64,000 nucleotides of DNA from Aristaeella lactis (GTDB taxonomy: Bacteria; Bacillota; Clostridia; Christensenellales; Aristaeellaceae): the NCBI RefSeq assembly GCF_018118585.1, contig NZ_CP069421.1, positions 620,001 to 684,000 on the forward strand, read 5' to 3'. Within the stretch, counting starts at the first letter, position 1, and each line of letters opens with the position of its first letter. The notes beneath the pieces are model-generated. The model had not been told where the DNA came from and searched no databases. It worked only from the letters and a program-made list of their open reading frames with translations. A program made the translations under genes and the position numbers. Positions 24,128 to 33,048 of the stretch are shown here, in pieces.

Positions 24128-26155
24128 ATGATTTTTGAGGCAAAGGGCAATGCCCTGACCGCGCGCAGGGGCGGTGAAACCCTGCGGATTGAAAGCTGGG
24201 GAAAGGATTCCCTTCGGGTCCGGGCATATCTGTATGACACAAATTCAGAATCTGATTTCGCCCTGACTGAAAAGCCGGAAGAAACAGACTGCCGGGTCAG
24301 CATCAGCCAGCGTGAGGACCAGGGCGCGGCGGACGGGCCTGGCTACGCGGCCCCTTACGCGGTGATTGAGAACGGCCGGATCAGGGCTGAGGTCAATTTT
24401 GCCGGTGTAATCAGCTTTTACAGGGATGGAAATCTGATCCTGCGGGAATATTTCCGCTCCTACGGCGGAACGATCGCGCGGACCAGCCGCTGCCTGAAGA
24501 TCGTGAACCGGGAATGGAAGGGAAACGCCGGCGGAAGCGAATACCGGCTCACCGTCCGGTTTGATCCCAACGAAAATGAAAAAATATACGGCATGGGACA
24601 GTATCAGCAGCCGAACCTGAACCTGAAGGGGAGCATGCTGGAACTGGCCCAGCGCAACAGCCAGATCTCCGTACCCTTTATGGTCAGTTCCCTGGGATAC
24701 GGATTCCTGTGGAACAATCCGGCGGTGGGACGGGCCACCTTCGCGAACAACCTGACAGAATGGGTTGCCTACAGTACCCGGCAGATGGATTACTGGATCT
24801 GCGCCGGCGAAAACCCGAAGGACATCCTCTGCAAATACTCGGCTGTAACCGGGCACGCTCCCATGTTCCCGGAAAAACTGATGGGGCTGTGGCAGTGCAA
24901 ACTGCGGTACCGTACACAGGAGGAAGTGCTGTCTGTTGCCAGGCAGTACCAGCGGGAAGGCATCAAAATCGACCAGATCGTGATCGACTTCTTCCACTGG
25001 ACCGTGCAGGGAGACTGGAAGTTTGACAAAACCTACTGGCCGGATCCGAAGGCCATGGTGGATGAACTGCACAGCATGGGTATCCGGGTGATTGTGTCCG
25101 TATGGCCCAGCGTGGACCGGCGGAGTGAAAACTTCGGGCCGATGATGGAACGGGGCCTGCTGATCCGGACTGAGCGCGGCGCGGCCCAGACCTATGATTA
25201 CCAGGGTGACTGCGTTGAGATCGATCCGTTCAATCCGGAGGCCAGGCAGTATATCTGGGACGTATGCAAAAAGAACTATTATGACCTCGGCATAGACGGA
25301 TTCTGGCTGGACAATTCAGAACCTGATTACGGGGTATACGACTTTGACAACTACCGCTATTTCGCGGGACCGGCCCTGAGCTGCAGCAACCTGTATCCGC
25401 AGATGTTCTCCCGCGCGTTTTACGAACCCATGGCTGCCGGAAAGGGCACTGACGCGGTGAACCTGCTCCGCTGCGGCTGGGCGGGCAGCCAGAAATATGG
25501 CAATGTGATCTGGTCCGGAGACGTGCCCAGCACCTTTGAATCCTTCCGGGAACAGCTCCAGGCGGGACTGAATATCGGCCTGGCCGGTATACCCTGGTGG
25601 ACAACGGATATCGGCGGATTCATGACGGACGACGTGAACGATCCTGATTTTCGGGAACTGCTGATCCGCTGGTATCAGTTCGCGGTATACAGCGCGGTGC
25701 TCCGGATGCACGGGGACCGCGGCCCCTTCACGATCCCGGCGCTTGATGACAGGGACTGGGGCGGCGGATACCTCCATACGGGCCAGCCCAACGAGCTGTG
25801 GAGCTACGGCGAAGAGAACTACCGTATTATGCGGAAGTATTATGATGTGCGCATTTCCATGCATGCTTATATCCGTGACCTGTACAGGGAGGCCCATGAA
25901 ACAGGCGCACCGCTGATCCGGACCATGTTCTTTGAATTCCCGCAGGATGCCGCGTGCTGGGACCTGCAGGACCAGTACATGTTCGGCAGCAGGTACCTGG
26001 TCGCACCCGTGCTTGAGCTGCACCAGCGGGAACGCGGTGTGTACCTGCCGGAGGGCCGGTGGAAAGACCTGAACAGCGGCGCTGTACTGGACGGCGGACG
26101 CGTTGTGACTGCCCCCGCGCCGATCGACCAGATTCCCGTGTATGAAAAGGTGTGA
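24128..26155 (+). CDS. Glycoside hydrolase family 31 (alpha-glucosidase/alpha-xylosidase)
   Basis: This 675-aa retaining glycosidase has no signal peptide and is therefore probably cytoplasmic. An N-terminal beta domain (to about residue 230) includes YGMGQYQQPNLNLKGSMLEL, then the barrel: IDQIVIDFFHWTVQGDWKFD, the nucleophile D395 in GFWLDNSEPDYG, the acid/base D465 in VIWSGDVPSTFESF, and WWTTDIGGF. The FHWT-QGDW and LDNSEPD patterns are closer to the alpha-xylosidase/6-sulfoquinovosidase side of the family than to maltase, but substrate calling in GH31 by eye is unreliable. It follows the branching enzyme gene by 12 bases. No terminator follows; the next promoter lies 40 bases downstream. 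Confidence 0.88.
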   Translation: MIFEAKGNALTARRGGETLRIESWGKDSLRVRAYLYDTNSESDFALTEKPEETDCRVSISQREDQGAADGPGYAAPYAVIENGRIRAEVNFAGVISFYRDGNLILREYFRSYGGTIARTSRCLKIVNREWKGNAGGSEYRLTVRFDPNENEKIYGMGQYQQPNLNLKGSMLELAQRNSQISVPFMVSSLGYGFLWNNPAVGRATFANNLTEWVAYSTRQMDYWICAGENPKDILCKYSAVTGHAPMFPEKLMGLWQCKLRYRTQEEVLSVARQYQREGIKIDQIVIDFFHWTVQGDWKFDKTYWPDPKAMVDELHSMGIRVIVSVWPSVDRRSENFGPMMERGLLIRTERGAAQTYDYQGDCVEIDPFNPEARQYIWDVCKKNYYDLGIDGFWLDNSEPDYGVYDFDNYRYFAGPALSCSNLYPQMFSRAFYEPMAAGKGTDAVNLLRCGWAGSQKYGNVIWSGDVPSTFESFREQLQAGLNIGLAGIPWWTTDIGGFMTDDVNDPDFRELLIRWYQFAVYSAVLRMHGDRGPFTIPALDDRDWGGGYLHTGQPNELWSYGEENYRIMRKYYDVRISMHAYIRDLYREAHETGAPLIRTMFFEFPQDAACWDLQDQYMFGSRYLVAPVLELHQRERGVYLPEGRWKDLNSGAVLDGGRVVTAPAPIDQIPVYEKV

Positions 26156-26196
26156 AAACATACCGGAAAATCCCTGAAATAATTGATAAATAAGGC

Positions 26197-26225
26197 TTGA
26201 AAAGCGTCCGGAAGTATGCTATACT
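26197..26225 (+). promoter_or_regulatory. Promoter of the rimP-nusA-infB operon
   Basis: TTGAAA (26197-26202), 17-base spacer, TATACT (26220-26225), with an extended TGC before the -10. The start of transcription should fall near 26232. The spacer and -10 lie inside a perfect inverted repeat. Confidence 0.75.
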
Positions 26226-26233
26226 TCCGGACG
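26205..26233. repeat. Perfect 13-bp inverted repeat overlapping the operon promoter
   Basis: CGTCCGGAAGTAT (26205-26217) and its complement ATACTTCCGGACG (26221-26233) flank a 3-base centre. The repeat covers the promoter spacer and the -10 hexamer. It lacks a T run, so it is a poor terminator; a repressor operator or a terminator remnant of the upstream unit are the main options. Confidence 0.7.
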
Positions 26234-26419
26234 TATGGTTTCCATACGATTAATCAGCGGCACTACGCCTTGAAAGAAGGGTTTAACGTAAAGAACGGAA
26301 ACAGCCTGAAGGCCTTCGAAGACTGTCGGAGAGCATCTTTTCCGTATAGTCAGAGCAGGCTGATGGAGGGCTTGTTTTCCGCTCTTTTTCATTGCCCGAA
26401 AAGGATGGGGGACTGACAG
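26232..26419 (+). promoter_or_regulatory. Structured 5' leader of the rimP-nusA-infB mRNA
   Basis: The predicted transcript opens with a 5'-terminal hairpin (CGTATGG with CCATACG, 26232-26248). Further down, TTTCCGT (26339-26345) can pair either with ACGGAAA (26295-26301) or, as TCCG plus AGTC, with GACT-GT-CGGA (26321-26330). These two are mutually exclusive. A T-rich stretch CTCTTTTTC follows at 26382-26390, about 30 bases before the rimP start. A short open frame crosses this region but lacks a ribosome site and codon character. Confidence 0.45.
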
Positions 26420-26923
26420 ATGGCCAAAACGGAAGCACTGTCCGGCCTTGAATCAAAAGCCCGGACGATTGCGGAGAAAATGGGGTATGAACTGGTGGAT
26501 CTCTGCATGGACCGTGAACCCACCGGAAAGTATCTGCGGTTTTACATCGACAGGGACGAAGGTGTCAGCCTGGATGACTGTGAAGCGTATCACAAGGCAG
26601 TCCGGGCTGCGGCTGACAGCGTGGATTACGATTTCATGGAGGTTTCTTCTCCCGGTATTGACAGACCACTGAAGACGGACCGGGACTTTGAAAGAAACCT
26701 CGGAAGCGAAATCGAGATCAGGCTGTTCAGGCCCATTGAGGGAACAAAGGTTTATACCGGCGTCCTCGCGGGGCTTGAGGAGGGTAACATCGTAATCGAC
26801 ACGGCAGAAGGCCGGACACTCATCCCGCGCAAAGCTGCCGCGCTTGTGAAGCCCGTTGTTGACATGGAAGGAATCGAGGATGTCGATCTTTCCGAAGACA
26901 GCGAATCGGACGACAGTCAGTGA
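26420..26923 (+). CDS. rimP: Ribosome maturation factor RimP
   Basis: This 167-aa protein assists 30S subunit assembly. The N-terminal domain has the family pattern GYELVDLCMDREPTGKYLRF, followed by the signature EVSSPGIDRPLKTDRDFERN near residues 74-93, and the C-terminal SH3-like domain (VYTGVLAGLEEGNIVI). An acidic tail (EDVDLSEDSESDD) extends the protein beyond the usual 150 residues. It is the first gene of a nine-gene translation/transcription operon that runs to ribF. Its ribosome site is GGATGGGGG, 12 bases ahead of the ATG, which is rather weak. Confidence 0.95.
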   Translation: MAKTEALSGLESKARTIAEKMGYELVDLCMDREPTGKYLRFYIDRDEGVSLDDCEAYHKAVRAAADSVDYDFMEVSSPGIDRPLKTDRDFERNLGSEIEIRLFRPIEGTKVYTGVLAGLEEGNIVIDTAEGRTLIPRKAAALVKPVVDMEGIEDVDLSEDSESDDSQ

Positions 26924-26959
26924 CGAGAACAACACGGAGACGTGAGAAAGGAAAGCAAC

Positions 26960-28147
26960 ATGAAATCCGAAGTCATAGAAGCCATCAGGATGCTGGCAAA
27001 GGAAAAAGAGATTCCCGAGGAAACACTGTTCAAGACCATTGAGGAGGCCCTGAAGGCCGCTTACAGGAAGAACCTGCCGAAGAGCGAAACCGCTCCCAAC
27101 AACCTGGACGTTACCGTAAACCGCCAGGACGGCAGCATCTCCGTATATGCCCGCAAGCTGATCCTTGAGGATGAAGAGATTGAGGATCCCACCAACCAGA
27201 TCAGCCTGAAGGAAGCGCAGAAGATCAACCCCTCCTACCAGATGGGGGACATCGCTGAAGTGGACGTTACACCCAACGGGTTCCTGCGCGTGGCTGCCCA
27301 GACGGCCAAGCAGGTGATCATCCAGCACATCCGTGAAGCGGAACGCGGCAAGATCTATGACGAATACATCGAGAAGGAAAGCGAAATCCTGACCGGTATC
27401 GTTGAACGCATTGAGCCCAAGGCAGCCTATATCGACCTGGGCCGGACCGAAGGCGTGCTGGAACGGGATGAGATGATCCCCGGTGAGGAACTGCATGACG
27501 GAGACCACATCAAGGTTTATATCCTTGAAGTGCACAAGACCAGCCAGAATGCCGGCTACACTCCCCAGGTTTATGTCAGCCGGATCCATCCGAACCTGGT
27601 CAAGCGCCTGTTTGAGATGGAAGTTCCGGAAATCGCCGGCGGTATCGTAACAATCAAGAATATCGCCCGTGAAGCCGGAAGCCGCACCAAGATCGCCGTG
27701 CACAGCGCGGACGTGATGATCGATCCCGTTGGCGCCTGCGTCGGACAGCGCGGCGGCCGTGTGGACCGTGTCGTGACCGAGCTGAAGGGCGAGAAGATCG
27801 ACATTATCAAATGGTCAAGCAATCCCGCGGAATTTGTGGCCAACGCCCTGAACCCGGCCCACGTGCTGAGCGTTTACCAGGCCAAGGATGAGAAGGCCTT
27901 CCGCGTGATCGTGCCGGACAACCAGCTGAGCCTGGCCATCGGCAAGGAAGGACAGAATGCCCGCCTGGCCGCGAAACTGACCGGATGGAAGATCGATATC
28001 AAGAGCCAGAGCCAGGCTGCCGAAATGGATGACATGGTGGATGAAAACGGTGAGATGACTGAGTTTGTCCAGGTGGAAACCCCCGCCTATGACAGCTTCA
28101 CCATGGATTATGACGCAGAGATCGGCGGCGACGACGATACCATGTAA
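26960..28147 (+). CDS. nusA: Transcription termination/antitermination factor NusA
   Basis: This 395-aa RNA-polymerase-binding factor affects pausing, termination and antitermination. Domains in order: N-terminal domain (residues 1-130, [20 protein letters not shown]), S1 domain (from [20 protein letters not shown]), KH1 ([16 protein letters not shown] with [12 protein letters not shown]) and KH2 ([20 protein letters not shown]). It lacks the acidic C-terminal repeats found in E. coli, as in other Bacillota. The start was set at ATG 26960 with AAAGGAAA upstream; a GTG at 26942 is in frame but has no good ribosome site. The acidic tail ends DDDTM. Confidence 0.97.
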   Translation: MKSEVIEAIRMLAKEKEIPEETLFKTIEEALKAAYRKNLPKSETAPNNLDVTVNRQDGSISVYARKLILEDEEIEDPTNQISLKEAQKINPSYQMGDIAEVDVTPNGFLRVAAQTAKQVIIQHIREAERGKIYDEYIEKESEILTGIVERIEPKAAYIDLGRTEGVLERDEMIPGEELHDGDHIKVYILEVHKTSQNAGYTPQVYVSRIHPNLVKRLFEMEVPEIAGGIVTIKNIAREAGSRTKIAVHSADVMIDPVGACVGQRGGRVDRVVTELKGEKIDIIKWSSNPAEFVANALNPAHVLSVYQAKDEKAFRVIVPDNQLSLAIGKEGQNARLAAKLTGWKIDIKSQSQAAEMDDMVDENGEMTEFVQVETPAYDSFTMDYDAEIGGDDDTM

Positions 28148-28196
28148 TCACGGATCCCGGAAACGGAATCCGAAGCCGGACTGAAGGAGACACCTG

Positions 28197-28487
28197 ATGA
28201 AGCCAAAGAAGATCCCGATGCGGATGTGCGTTGGCTGCCGGGAAATGAAGGAAAAGCGTGAACTGATCCGGATCGTGAGGACCCCGGAAGGGGAAGTTGC
28301 CCTGGATACCACAGGAAAACGCTCCGGCAGAGGCGCTTATGTCTGCCGGCAGGCGGAATGCCTGCGGCGCGCGATCCGGCAGAAGCAGCTTGAAAGACAG
28401 CTGGAGATCACCCTGACCCCTGAGATCACAGATGCGCTGACGGCCGAGATGGAACGGCTGAGCAGCGAAGGGGAAACGCAGCCGTGA
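28197..28487 (+). CDS. rnpM: RNase P modulator RnpM (YlxR family)
   Basis: A 96-aa basic RNA-binding protein. The family core is RMCVGCREMKEKRELIRIVR (residues 9-28) followed by GRGAYVCRQAECL, the classic YlxR pattern with four Cys, one of them C11-x2-C14. Bacillus YlxR/RnpM binds the RNase P RNA and modulates it; that role is by family. It sits between nusA and the L7Ae-type gene, the usual place. The ribosome site AAGGAGA lies 7 bases ahead of the ATG. Confidence 0.93.
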   Translation: MKPKKIPMRMCVGCREMKEKRELIRIVRTPEGEVALDTTGKRSGRGAYVCRQAECLRRAIRQKQLERQLEITLTPEITDALTAEMERLSSEGETQP

Positions 28488-28795
28488 ATGAAACAAAGCT
28501 GAAGGGAATGCTGGGGCTTGCCCTGAGGGCCAGACAGGCCTCGCTGGGGATGGATGCATGCCGGATCCTGATCCGCTCCGGAAAATGCGGCATCATGCTG
28601 CTGGACGGAGACACAGGCCCCAACAGCCGGAAGAAAGCACAGGACATGTGCAGCCAGGCAGGCGTACCGGTCATGATCCTGCCTGCCGGAATGATCGCTG
28701 AGGCCACCGGTAAGGATAATATGGCCATCGGGATCAGCAAAGGCTCTTTCGCGGACCGGATCCGCGGGGAAATGACGGAAGACGCGGAAGCGTAA
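28484..28795 (+). CDS. L7Ae-family RNA-binding protein YlxQ
   Basis: A 103-aa protein of the ribosomal L7Ae/L30e/S12e family, which binds kink-turn RNA. The core reads KLKGMLGLALRARQASLGMD with later IMLLDGDTGPNSRKKAQDMC. The start is GTG at 28484, which overlaps the TGA of rnpM by three bases, so the two are coupled. It occupies the standard position between ylxR and infB. Its role in the cell is poorly defined in the family. Confidence 0.9.
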   Translation: MNETKLKGMLGLALRARQASLGMDACRILIRSGKCGIMLLDGDTGPNSRKKAQDMCSQAGVPVMILPAGMIAEATGKDNMAIGISKGSFADRIRGEMTEDAEA

Positions 28796-28888
28796 AACCG
28801 GCAGAACACAAGAATGCGTACTCATCATTATGCGCAGAGCATGATGAATAAAGAAATGCCGTAGAACGGCGGAGGGAAACAGCATCGC

Positions 28889-31708
28889 ATGGCAAATGTG
28901 AATTTGAAAGACGCTACGAAAGAACTGGTTGGAGAAGCCTCCGGCATCCTGGAGGAAGCCACACGAATCCGGAAGGAAGCGGACGGCCTTTTTGACGCGC
29001 TGAAACGCCTGGATTCGGAGATGAACCGACAGGCCGAAGAGGAGGCAGCCCGCCGCCGCCAGCAGGAACAGCTGAAGGCTCAGTCTGCGCACACCAAAGC
29101 GTTCACAATGCTGGACGATGATGAGAAGCAGATGATGGAAGCGGCCCGGAAGGAAGAAGCTGCCAAGACAGCTGAACCGGCCGTGGAAAAACCTGCCAAG
29201 AAGGCTGAAGAACCGGTTAAGAAGCCGGCTGAACCCGCGGAAGCGGAAAAGAAGCCTGTGGAAACAGCCGCTCCGGAGGAAAAGAAGCCCGCGAAGAAGG
29301 TGGAATCCTACGTCGCGACGCCTGATGATCCGGATCCCACCCGGCCTGCCGCTCCGAAGAAACCCGCGATCGGCCAGATCATGAGCCGTCCCGGAGACAA
29401 TCAGGCTCCGGCCAGGCCTGCCCGTCCCGCCGGTCAGCCCGGCCAGCCCGGTCAGTACGGACGTCCTGCCGGACAGCAGGGCCCCTACGGCCGTCCCGCA
29501 GGCCAGCAGGGCCAGTACGGACGTCCTGCCGGACAGCAGGGTCCCTACGGCCGTCCCGCAGGACAGCAGGGTCAGTATGGACGTCCTGCCGGACAGCAGG
29601 GTCAGTATGGCCGTCCCGCAGGCCAGCAGGGTCAGTATGGCCGCCCCGCCGGCGGTCAGCAGGGCGGTGGAACGCGTCCGCAGGGCGGTTTCGGCAACCG
29701 CCAGGGCGGTGCCGGCGGAAGCAGGCAGCGTACTCCTGAATTATCCGTGCCCATGGAAAAGGAACGGGTTTCCAACTACGACCCGAACAAGAAGAACTAT
29801 ATCCGCCAGCATGATCCGGAGCATGTAAGCCGCAACCGGAAGCAGGCGAGCAAGAATGCCCACTACAACGGCTATGATGATGAGGTCATCCGCGGCGGCA
29901 AGCGCTCCAGGGCAAAGAAACCCAGCGCGCAGCAGATGATGGCGCCGATCAAGATCGAAACTGCCTACATGGCCGGCGATACCATCACAGTTCGTGACCT
30001 GACCGAAAAGATCGGTAAGTCCGCCAGCGAGATCATCAAAAAGCTGTTTCTGCTGGGGAACATGGCCACCATCAACAGCGAGATCGACTTCGACACGGCC
30101 CAGCTTGTCTGCTCCGACTTCGAGATCACCCTTGAACGGAAACAGGAGCAGACGGCGGAAGCGGCTCTGGTGGCTGAGGACTTCGACGATGAAGAAGAGA
30201 ACCTGCAGCCCCGTCCGCCGGTTGTCACCATCATGGGCCATGTTGACCATGGTAAAACCAGCCTGCTGGACTACATCCGCAAGAGCCGCGTAACAGCGGG
30301 CGAAGCGGGCGGCATCACCCAGCATATCGGTGCCTATACAGTGGACGTGGACGGCCGGAAGATTACCTTCCTGGATACGCCCGGCCATGAGGCATTCACA
30401 GCCATGCGTGCCCGCGGAACCCAGGCGACCGATATCGCCGTTCTCGTTGTCGCGGCTGATGACTCAGTTATGCCCCAGACGGTTGAATCCATCAACCACG
30501 CGAAGGCTGCTGAAGTGCCTGTGATCGTGGCGATCAACAAGATGGATAAGCCGGATGCCAACCCCGACCGCGTTAAGCAGGACCTGACCCAGTACGGCCT
30601 GGTGTGCGAAGACTGGGGCGGCGAGACCATCTGCGTGCCTGTTTCCGCCGTGACGGGCCAGGGCGTGGATGAACTGCTTGAAATGATCCTGCTGCAGGCT
30701 GATATGCTTCAGCTGCAGGCCAACCCGAACCGCCTGGGCAAGGGTGTTATTATCGAAGCCAAGCTGGACAAGGCCAGGGGCCCGCTGGCGACCGTGCTGC
30801 TGCAGAACGGTACGCTGCACGTCGGTGACAGCGTTATCGCGGGACTTGCTTCCGGTAAGGTCCGTGCCCTGATCAATGACAAGGGCGAACGCGTGAGCGA
30901 AGCAGGTCCGTCCATGCCTGTGGAAATCATGGGCTTTGACGATGTGCCGAGCGCCGGTGATGAGATGATCGCCGTGGGCGATGACCACCTGAGCCGCCAG
31001 GTTGCTGACGAACGCCGTGAGAAGCTGAAGGCCAGCCGTGAAGCCACCATGGCCAAGATGAGCATGGAGAACCTGTTCTCCAGCATCGAGGCTGGCAAGG
31101 TCACCACGCTGAACCTGATCATCAAGGCGGACGTGCAGGGCTCTGTGGAAGCTGTCAAGCAGGCCATGGAGAAGCTGAGCAACGACGAAGTGAAGATCCG
31201 CGTGCTGCACAGCGCCGCAGGTGCCATTACCAAGGACGACGTCAATCTTGCTTCCGCGTTCAACGCCATCATTATCGGCTTCAATATCCGTCCGGATGCT
31301 TCCGCACGGGAGGCCGCTGAAAAGCAGAAAGTCGATGTCCGGATGTACACGGTCATCTACAAGGCGATCGAGGATATGGAACTGGCTATGAAGGGCATGC
31401 TGGAACCGGAGTACCGCGAGGTGCTGCTGGGCCATGCGGAAGTCCGGAATGTGTTCAAGATCACCGGTTCCGGTATTATCGCAGGCTGCTATGTGACGGA
31501 CGGCAAGGTACAGCGGAATGCCGGTGTACGCCTGCTGCGTGACAACGTGGTCGTATTCGAAGGCAAGCTGAGCAGCCTCCGTCACCTGAAGGATGACGTG
31601 AAGGAAATGGCTGCCGGCTATGAATGCGGTATGAGCCTGGAAGGCCATAACGACATCAAGGAAGGCGACGTAGTCGAGTGCTACATCATGGAGGAGATCC
31701 CGCGCTGA
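28889..31708 (+). CDS. infB: Translation initiation factor IF-2
   Basis: This 939-aa GTPase delivers initiator tRNA. The variable N-terminal half has a helical segment (residues 1-70), an Ala/Lys/Pro/Glu-rich stretch and then a Gly/Gln/Arg/Pro repeat region (about 185-260). The conserved core starts near 345 (IF2_[21 protein letters not shown]). The G domain begins at [15 protein letters not shown] (about 450) with DTPGHEAF and [12 protein letters not shown], then domains II to IV with the C-terminal IF-2 module ([20 protein letters not shown]). All GTP-binding motifs are intact. A leader of 93 bases separates it from ylxQ and can form a weak hairpin (TCATCAT with ATGATGA). Confidence 0.97.
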   Translation: MANVNLKDATKELVGEASGILEEATRIRKEADGLFDALKRLDSEMNRQAEEEAARRRQQEQLKAQSAHTKAFTMLDDDEKQMMEAARKEEAAKTAEPAVEKPAKKAEEPVKKPAEPAEAEKKPVETAAPEEKKPAKKVESYVATPDDPDPTRPAAPKKPAIGQIMSRPGDNQAPARPARPAGQPGQPGQYGRPAGQQGPYGRPAGQQGQYGRPAGQQGPYGRPAGQQGQYGRPAGQQGQYGRPAGQQGQYGRPAGGQQGGGTRPQGGFGNRQGGAGGSRQRTPELSVPMEKERVSNYDPNKKNYIRQHDPEHVSRNRKQASKNAHYNGYDDEVIRGGKRSRAKKPSAQQMMAPIKIETAYMAGDTITVRDLTEKIGKSASEIIKKLFLLGNMATINSEIDFDTAQLVCSDFEITLERKQEQTAEAALVAEDFDDEEENLQPRPPVVTIMGHVDHGKTSLLDYIRKSRVTAGEAGGITQHIGAYTVDVDGRKITFLDTPGHEAFTAMRARGTQATDIAVLVVAADDSVMPQTVESINHAKAAEVPVIVAINKMDKPDANPDRVKQDLTQYGLVCEDWGGETICVPVSAVTGQGVDELLEMILLQADMLQLQANPNRLGKGVIIEAKLDKARGPLATVLLQNGTLHVGDSVIAGLASGKVRALINDKGERVSEAGPSMPVEIMGFDDVPSAGDEMIAVGDDHLSRQVADERREKLKASREATMAKMSMENLFSSIEAGKVTTLNLIIKADVQGSVEAVKQAMEKLSNDEVKIRVLHSAAGAITKDDVNLASAFNAIIIGFNIRPDASAREAAEKQKVDVRMYTVIYKAIEDMELAMKGMLEPEYREVLLGHAEVRNVFKITGSGIIAGCYVTDGKVQRNAGVRLLRDNVVVFEGKLSSLRHLKDDVKEMAAGYECGMSLEGHNDIKEGDVVECYIMEEIPR
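29446..29660 (+). repeat. Tandem in-frame repeat in infB coding for [10 protein letters not shown] units
   Basis: About seven copies of a 30-base unit encode [10 protein letters not shown] or [10 protein letters not shown]. Two alternating third-base spellings (CGTCCTGCCGGA and CGTCCCGCAGGA) show repeated duplication of a two-unit block. It lies in the variable N-terminal region of IF-2. Confidence 0.85.
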
Positions 31709-31709
31709 T

Positions 31710-32093
31710 ATGAGCAGTTACCAGAGAATAGACAGAATATCGGAAGAAGTACGCAGGGAAGTCGATGCCATCATCCGTGAGGAACTGCACGATCCCCGCG
31801 TAACGGGAACCTTTTCGGTCACCCGGGCGGAAGTGACCGGCGATCTTCGGTATGCGAAGATTTACGTCAGCGTACTGGAGGATGACCTCCGGGACGGGCT
31901 GATCGACGCCCTGAAGAACGCAAAGGGATATATCCGCCGTTCGCTTGGAAAGCGGATGATTATCCGTTATACCCCCGAACTGATCTTTGTGGATGACCGG
32001 AATATTGCTTACGGTGTCCACATCGCCAAGGTCCTTTCGGAAGCGATCGGAACGGAGGAAAAAACCGGTGGAAGCGATGACCAGGAAGCCTGA
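31710..32093 (+). CDS. rbfA: Ribosome-binding factor A
   Basis: This 127-aa KH-type protein acts in late 30S maturation at the 5' end of 16S rRNA. The conserved helix RIDRISEEVRREVDAIIREE is followed by DPRVTGTFSVTRAEVTGDLR and AKIYVSVL, and then RRSLGKRMIIRYTPELIFVDD. It starts one base after the infB stop, with the ribosome site inside infB (GAGGAGA). The C-terminal tail is a little longer and polar (GTEEKTGGSDDQEA); its coding sequence also holds the start of the next gene. Confidence 0.95.
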   Translation: MSSYQRIDRISEEVRREVDAIIREELHDPRVTGTFSVTRAEVTGDLRYAKIYVSVLEDDLRDGLIDALKNAKGYIRRSLGKRMIIRYTPELIFVDDRNIAYGVHIAKVLSEAIGTEEKTGGSDDQEA

Positions 32094-33045
32094 GGCCATT
32101 GCCCGGATGCTCCGGGATGCACAGACGATTGCCATCTGCAGCCATGTAAATCCGGACGGGGACACCCTCGGAAGCGCGGCTGCCATGAGGCTGGCGCTGA
32201 AGAAGCTGGGTAAAACCGTAAGCCTGTTCTGCGACGGGAAGGTACCGGATCAGCTGGCGTTTCTTCCCGGTATCGGGGAGATGAGCGTGCCCACTGGCGA
32301 AGAAGGTCCTTTTGACCTGATGCTCGCGGTGGATGTCAGTGATGAGAAGCGCCTGGGCTGCTGTGCAAAGCTGCTGCCCCAGTGCAGGCATACGGCGCAG
32401 ATCGACCACCATCCCACGAATCCCTTCTTTATGGAGGAAAACAGCGTGGACGGTGACGCGCCAGCTTGCTGTATCCTGATCCGTGAACAGCTGGCCGCGC
32501 TGGGCATCGAACCTGACAGGGATATGGCTATCTGTCTGTACACCGGCATCAGCACAGACACGGGAAATTTTGCCTTTGCGTCAACCAACGCGGACTGTTT
32601 TGAGATTATGAGCGAACTGATGGGCAAAGGGCTGCCGCTGGCTGAACTGAACAGGGTTCTGTTCAGGGAACGCGCCAAACCCCAGGTACTGCTCATGGGC
32701 CGGGCACTGAACAGCCTTCAGTATTATGAAGGCTGCAGGATCGCCGTGATGAAGCTGACCCGGCGGGATTTCGATGAATGCGGCGCGCTGAGCGAACACG
32801 CGGATACGCTGGTGAATTTCGGACTGGATACGGTCGGAACAAGAATGGCAATGCTTGCCCGGGAGGGCGGAGACGGTGCCATCAAGTTCTCACTCCGGGC
32901 CAAGGAACCTGACTGCGTCAGCGATATCGCGCAGGAGTTTGGCGGCGGCGGACATCCGCAGGCTTCGGGAATCACTATGTACGGAGATCTGGATGAGACG
33001 GTCAGCCGTGTGCTGGACGCTATGATCCGGAAACTGAATGGATAA
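32068..33045 (+). CDS. nrnA: Bifunctional oligoribonuclease/PAP phosphatase NrnA (DHH family)
   Basis: This 325-aa DHH-DHHA1 phosphoesterase degrades nanoRNA and 3'-phosphoadenosine 5'-phosphate. Motifs in order: ICSHVNPDGDTLGSA (metal ligands His, Asp, near residue 22), AVDVSDEKRLG, AQIDHHPTN (the DHH motif), YTGISTDTGNF, and the substrate-binding FGGGGHPQASGI in the DHHA1 part near the C-terminus. The start was set at GTG 32068, nine bases after the GGAGG, giving a 26-base overlap with rbfA; the in-frame ATG at 32077 is too far from a ribosome site. The position between rbfA and truB is standard in Bacillota. Confidence 0.93.
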   Translation: MEAMTRKPEAIARMLRDAQTIAICSHVNPDGDTLGSAAAMRLALKKLGKTVSLFCDGKVPDQLAFLPGIGEMSVPTGEEGPFDLMLAVDVSDEKRLGCCAKLLPQCRHTAQIDHHPTNPFFMEENSVDGDAPACCILIREQLAALGIEPDRDMAICLYTGISTDTGNFAFASTNADCFEIMSELMGKGLPLAELNRVLFRERAKPQVLLMGRALNSLQYYEGCRIAVMKLTRRDFDECGALSEHADTLVNFGLDTVGTRMAMLAREGGDGAIKFSLRAKEPDCVSDIAQEFGGGGHPQASGITMYGDLDETVSRVLDAMIRKLNG

Positions 33046-33048
33046 ACG

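Noticed and set aside
26216-26416. Short open frame upstream of rimP
   Set aside because: It lies in the leader RNA, starts inside the promoter -10 region, has no ribosome site and no protein-like composition.
29446-29660. CRISPR-like array
   Set aside because: The regular 30-base repeats are in frame inside infB and encode a conserved peptide; there are no spacers.
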